From Pseudofrankia inefficax (GTDB taxonomy: Bacteria; Actinomycetota; Actinomycetes; Frankiales; Frankiaceae): 64,000 nt of DNA. The stretch covers positions 2,232,001 through 2,296,000 of the forward strand of contig NC_014666.1 of assembly GCF_000166135.1 (NCBI RefSeq). The letters are read 5' to 3'. Position 1 is the first letter of the stretch. The number at the start of each line of letters is the position of its first letter. Position numbers and translations under genes: made by a program. The notes beneath the pieces are model-generated. The model made no database searches. It had not been told where the DNA came from and worked only from the letters and a program-made list of their open reading frames with translations. Shown here in pieces: positions 60,726 through 64,000 of this stretch.

Positions 60726-63632
60726 TCACCCGGTGTTGCGCAGGCCGGCGGCGATGCCGTTGATGGTCAGCAGCAGGGCCCGGCGCAGGCGGGGGTCGAT
60801 CTCGCCCCCGGGGTCGGTCTGGGCGGCGGCGCGGGAGCGGGCGAGCAGTGAGACCTGCAGCGCGTGCAGCGGCGCGAGGTAGAGGTCGCGCACCTCCAGC
60901 GTCTGGCGCAGCACCGGTGCGTGCTCGAGCAGCGTCGCGGACCCGGTGACGGCCAGCACCTCGGCGACGGTCCGCTCGTGCTCGGCGCGGATCACCTCGA
61001 ACGGGCCGGCCTTCTCGGCGGGAACCAGCGTCGTGACGTAGTCCGAGGCGATCCGCAGGTCGGTCTTCGCCAGCGTCATCGACACGTTGCTCAGGAACGT
61101 GCGGAAGAAGTGCCACGACCGGTACATCTCGGCCAGCGTGTCGCCCGCTCCGGCCGCCCTGGCCGCCGCGAGCCCGGTCCCGAGGCCGAACCAGCCGGGC
61201 AGGATGATCCTCGACTGGGTCCAGCCGAACACCCACGGGATCGCGCGCAGGTCCTCCAGCCCGCCGACCCCGCCCGGCCGCCGCGACGGCCGGGAGCCGA
61301 TGTTGAGGTGGCCCAGCTCGTCGACGGGCGTCGCCGCGAGGAAGAACGGCACCAGCGCCGGGTCGGTCGTCAGCGCCCGGTAGGCGGTGCGGGCCGAGTC
61401 GGCGACCGCCTCCATCGTCTGGTCCCACTCGGCCAGCACGTCCAGCGGCTGGCGGGACTCCCGGTGCAGGATCGACGCCTCCAGCACGGCGGCCAGCGCG
61501 ATCTCCAGGTTGTGCCGGGCGAGCTGGGGGAGCGTGTACTTGTCCGAGATCACCTCGCCCTGCTCGGTGACCTTGATCGGGCCGTCGAGGGTGCCGAACG
61601 GCTGGGCGAGGATCGCCTCGCCGGTGGGGCCGCCGCCCCGGCCGACCGAGCCGCCGCGGCCGTGGAACAGCCGCAGCACGACGCCGTGCCGGCGGGCCAC
61701 GTCACGCAGCTCGCGCTGGGCTCGGTGGATCTCCCACTGGGACGCGGTGATGCCGGCGTCCTTCGAGGAGTCCGAGTAGCCGAGCATGATCTCCTGGAGG
61801 TCGCCGCGGGCGGCGACGACCGCCCGGTAGGACGGGTCGGCGAGCATGCCGTCGAGCAGCCGCCCGGCGGCGCGCAGCTCGGCGACGGTCTCGAACAGCG
61901 GCACGAACCCGATTCGCGCCCGCGCACCGGCGCCGGGGGTGATCTCGAGCAGGCCGGCCTCCCTGGCGAGCACGACGACCGCGAGGATGTCGTCCACGTC
62001 CCGGGTCATCGACACGATGTAGCTCTCGATGACGTCCTCGCCGAACCGGTCGAGCGCGACCCGGATCGTGGCGAACAGCTCCAGCACGGCCGCGGCGGTC
62101 GGGTCGGCCGGGGCGGGCGCCGCCGCTCCGGACAGCGGCCGGCGTCCCGCCAGCTCCCGGGACAGCAGCGCGATCCGCTCGTGCCGGTCGAGGTCCGCGT
62201 ACGGGCGGGGCAGCTCGTCGAGCCGGTCGTAGAGCGCGCCGAGCGCCGCGTGATGGCGCTCGCCGTGCTCGCGGATGTCGAGCGTCGCGAGCGACATCCC
62301 GACCGCCGCGGCGACCCTGATCGTGCGTCGCAGCGGCCCGTCGGCCACCAGCTGGCCCCGGTTGTCCATCAGCGACCGGTGCATGACGGTCAGGTCGGCG
62401 AGCAGGCCGCGCAGGCTCAGGTAGTCGCGGCCGGGCACGTGCGCGGTGCCGGCGGCCAGCCGGTCGCGGGTGGCGGCCAGCCGAGCGCGCAGGTAGCTGG
62501 CCTTCAGCCGGTACGGCTCGGCGGCGTTGAGGCGGATGAACCGGTCGTACACCTCGGGATGGGCCGCCCGGTCGGCGTCGAGGCTCGCCACCAGCTCGTC
62601 GCTGACCTCGACGACCCGCGTGGAGGCCGTCAGATCCTTGATCAGGCCGTCGACAGCGCCGAGCAGCACCCGGATGCCGAACTCGTGCTGCAGCGTGAGC
62701 ACGTCGAGGGTCACGGTGGGGGTGACGTTCGGGTTGCCGTCCCGGTCGCCGCCGGCCCACGTGCCGAACCGCAGCGGCCGGGCGGTGATCGGCAGCCCGG
62801 CCCCGACCTGCGCGAGCGCGCCGTCGAGTTCCTCCAGCAGGCCGGGCAGCACGTCGGTGGCGATCGAGGTCAGGTAGTAGGCGGCCGAGCGGGCCTCGTC
62901 GGTGGGCTTCGGGCGCTCGACCCGCAGCTCGTCGGTCTGCCACAGCACGTCGACGGCCTCGGCGAGCCGGCGGTCGACCACGGCCCGCCGCGACGGCTGC
63001 GCCCGCGGGTCGTCGGCCGCGTCGAGCAGCTCGGCGATCCCGCGCAGCACATCGAGCACCGACCGGCGGCTCGCCTCCGTCGGGTGCGCGGTGAACACCG
63101 GGCGAAGCTCCAGGCGGCTCACCACCTGGGCGGGCAGCTCCGGGTCGAGCTGGCCGGCGGCCACCGCTGCCGCGATCCGGCCGCCCGTCTCCTCGATCGC
63201 GCCCCGCGGGCGGTCGGCCAGCTCGCGGGCCCGGTGCAGCTGCTCGGTGATGTTGGCGAGCTGGAAGTACGCGGTGAACGCCCGGGCCAGCACGATCGCG
63301 GTCGGGTGGTCGACGTCCGCGAGCACCCGGTGCAGGTCGGCGCGGTCGCCGCTGTCGCGGGCCAGCGCGCGCACCCGCTCGACGAGCTCCAGCAACTGGG
63401 CGCCCTCGTGCCGGGTCAGCGACTCGCCGAGCAGCTGGCCGAGCCGGCGCACCCCGGCCCGCACCCCGGCGTGCCGCACATCCGAGGCGACCCCGCCGGC
63501 GAACGTCCCGGCGTCCAGGCTCTGCTCGGAGTTCGGGCCGTGCTCGGAGTTCAGGCCCTGCTCGGTGCCCGGCCCGGGATCGCTCCCGGCGCCGCTCGTC
63601 CGTGCCTCGCCGCGGTGGTCCATCGCCGTCAC
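60726..63632 (-). CDS. ppc: phosphoenolpyruvate carboxylase
   Basis: A 968-residue enzyme that carboxylates PEP to oxaloacetate to refill the TCA cycle. The catalytic His is in LRPVFTAHPTEASRRSVLDV (about residue 182), and the bicarbonate/PEP sites include FGTWAGGDRDGNPNVTP. The catalytic Lys region is MLGYSDSSKDAGITASQW, the glycine-rich loop is FHGRGGSVGRGGGPTGEAI, and the C-terminus is TINGIAAGLRNTG with the aspartate-inhibitor site. The first 50 residues are an extra low-complexity tail (EQGLNSEHGPNSEQSL repeat). GGAGG four bases before the GTG at 63632 supports that start; an ATG is three codons later. It is convergent with the PspC protein gene. Confidence 0.97.
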   Translation of the reverse strand: MTAMDHRGEARTSGAGSDPGPGTEQGLNSEHGPNSEQSLDAGTFAGGVASDVRHAGVRAGVRRLGQLLGESLTRHEGAQLLELVERVRALARDSGDRADLHRVLADVDHPTAIVLARAFTAYFQLANITEQLHRARELADRPRGAIEETGGRIAAAVAAGQLDPELPAQVVSRLELRPVFTAHPTEASRRSVLDVLRGIAELLDAADDPRAQPSRRAVVDRRLAEAVDVLWQTDELRVERPKPTDEARSAAYYLTSIATDVLPGLLEELDGALAQVGAGLPITARPLRFGTWAGGDRDGNPNVTPTVTLDVLTLQHEFGIRVLLGAVDGLIKDLTASTRVVEVSDELVASLDADRAAHPEVYDRFIRLNAAEPYRLKASYLRARLAATRDRLAAGTAHVPGRDYLSLRGLLADLTVMHRSLMDNRGQLVADGPLRRTIRVAAAVGMSLATLDIREHGERHHAALGALYDRLDELPRPYADLDRHERIALLSRELAGRRPLSGAAAPAPADPTAAAVLELFATIRVALDRFGEDVIESYIVSMTRDVDDILAVVVLAREAGLLEITPGAGARARIGFVPLFETVAELRAAGRLLDGMLADPSYRAVVAARGDLQEIMLGYSDSSKDAGITASQWEIHRAQRELRDVARRHGVVLRLFHGRGGSVGRGGGPTGEAILAQPFGTLDGPIKVTEQGEVISDKYTLPQLARHNLEIALAAVLEASILHRESRQPLDVLAEWDQTMEAVADSARTAYRALTTDPALVPFFLAATPVDELGHLNIGSRPSRRPGGVGGLEDLRAIPWVFGWTQSRIILPGWFGLGTGLAAARAAGAGDTLAEMYRSWHFFRTFLSNVSMTLAKTDLRIASDYVTTLVPAEKAGPFEVIRAEHERTVAEVLAVTGSATLLEHAPVLRQTLEVRDLYLAPLHALQVSLLARSRAAAQTDPGGEIDPRLRRALLLTINGIAAGLRNTG

Positions 63633-63695
63633 GCCGCCTCCGGTGGTCTCGTGTGCGCGCTGGCCATGCTCGCGCCTTCAGGTGTCCGGCCTGTT

Positions 63696-64000
63696 TCAGG
63701 ACAGCGGGTCCTCGCCCTGAAGGTGGGGCAGCGCGCGGGACTCCTCAAACAGCCGCTGGTGGGCGGCGCGGACCCGGTCGGGGTCGACCTTCAGGACGGT
63801 CCGGTCGTAGGTCAGCAGGCCGTTGCGCTCGCCCTCGACGTCCGTCGCCTGGGTGTAGACGGCGATGCTGAGGCCCTCGTCGCGAGCCAGCGCGCGCAGC
63901 TGGTCGACCATCCCGAGGTAGCGGTCGGTGAGCCCGTCCGGCGAGGCTGCCCACTCGTAGCTGAACCCGGTCGCCCCGCCCCAGTCGTGGCCGGCCAGGG
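63696..64000 (-). CDS. glycoside hydrolase family 2-type protein, C-terminal end (cut by the window)
   Basis: The frame is open through the right edge, so only the last 100 residues are visible: GHDWGGATGFSYEWAASPDGLTDRYLGMVDQLRALARDEGLSIAVYTQATDVEGERNGLLTYDRTVLKVD. The YTQATDVEGExNGLLTYDR motif is the end of the TIM-barrel of GH2 beta-galactosidase/glucuronidase-like enzymes, shortly after the catalytic nucleophile, which lies outside the window. The C-terminus ends with QRLFEESRALPHLQGEDPLS. It is transcribed in the same direction as ppc, about 60 bases upstream of it. Confidence 0.75.
   Translation of the reverse strand, partial: LAGHDWGGATGFSYEWAASPDGLTDRYLGMVDQLRALARDEGLSIAVYTQATDVEGERNGLLTYDRTVLKVDPDRVRAAHQRLFEESRALPHLQGEDPLS

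Overview
The window is high-GC actinomycete chromosome, roughly 70% GC or above by eye. GTG starts are frequent, many genes overlap by GTGA or ATGA, and several promoters look leaderless. Gene content and order suggest a Frankia-like organism; this is inferred from the genes, with no rRNA or marker gene to confirm it. Two blocks are conserved across Actinobacteria. One is RNase AS, aroG, pknL and an Rv2175c-type regulator (1.3-13.4 kb). The other is aceE, DUF3052 and ahpE (29.5-35.6 kb). Both match the gene order I recall in Mycobacterium.

Layout. At 0-7.7 kb lie a LOR/SDH-domain protein (cut by the window edge), a 3'-5' exoribonuclease, a phosphofructokinase with pyrophosphate-type active-site residues, class II DAHP synthase, a PASTA Ser/Thr kinase and a LysM/transglycosylase. 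At 7.8-14.5 kb is a thiamine locus: a TPP riboswitch, thiG and thiH, then a flavoprotein reductase, a ThuA-oxidoreductase fusion and the Rv2175c homologue, then thiS and thiE. Two lycopene-cyclase half-genes follow. At 15.2-18.8 kb is an acyl-CoA catabolic group (SDR, acyl-CoA dehydrogenase, two MaoC-type half-dehydratases). At 19-29 kb are envelope and accessory genes (TerD, an orphan RelE toxin, a HAD phosphatase, a CoA-binding protein, a GT-C-like membrane protein, DUF5999) and an unknown protein preceded by a coupled 24-codon ORF.

The most unusual part is 35.6-42 kb. An intact tRNA-Val(UAC) is followed by further copies of its 3' half: two full 45-bp copies and one 11-bp remnant. Between them sit small cargo modules, a DUF4143 ATPase with three 23-bp iterons upstream and a toxin-first RelE/XRE pair, and then an IS481-type element with a frameshifted transposase. 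No integrase is visible. Three copies of a 73-bp imperfect palindrome are in the same region, two of them bracketing a decayed malic enzyme gene.

From 42 to 56 kb there are small regulator/enzyme units with visible operators: TetR/SDR, ArsR/VOC/SRPBCC, HxlR/quinone oxidoreductase, and a CopD-like protein behind an iron box. The stretch also holds two cytochromes P450, a CAP-domain lipoprotein and a LuxR protein with two HTH domains. From 56 to 64 kb are a receiver-SpoIIE phosphatase, a PspC kinase/regulator pair divergent from a PspC membrane protein, phosphoenolpyruvate carboxylase, and the end of a GH2-type glycosidase.
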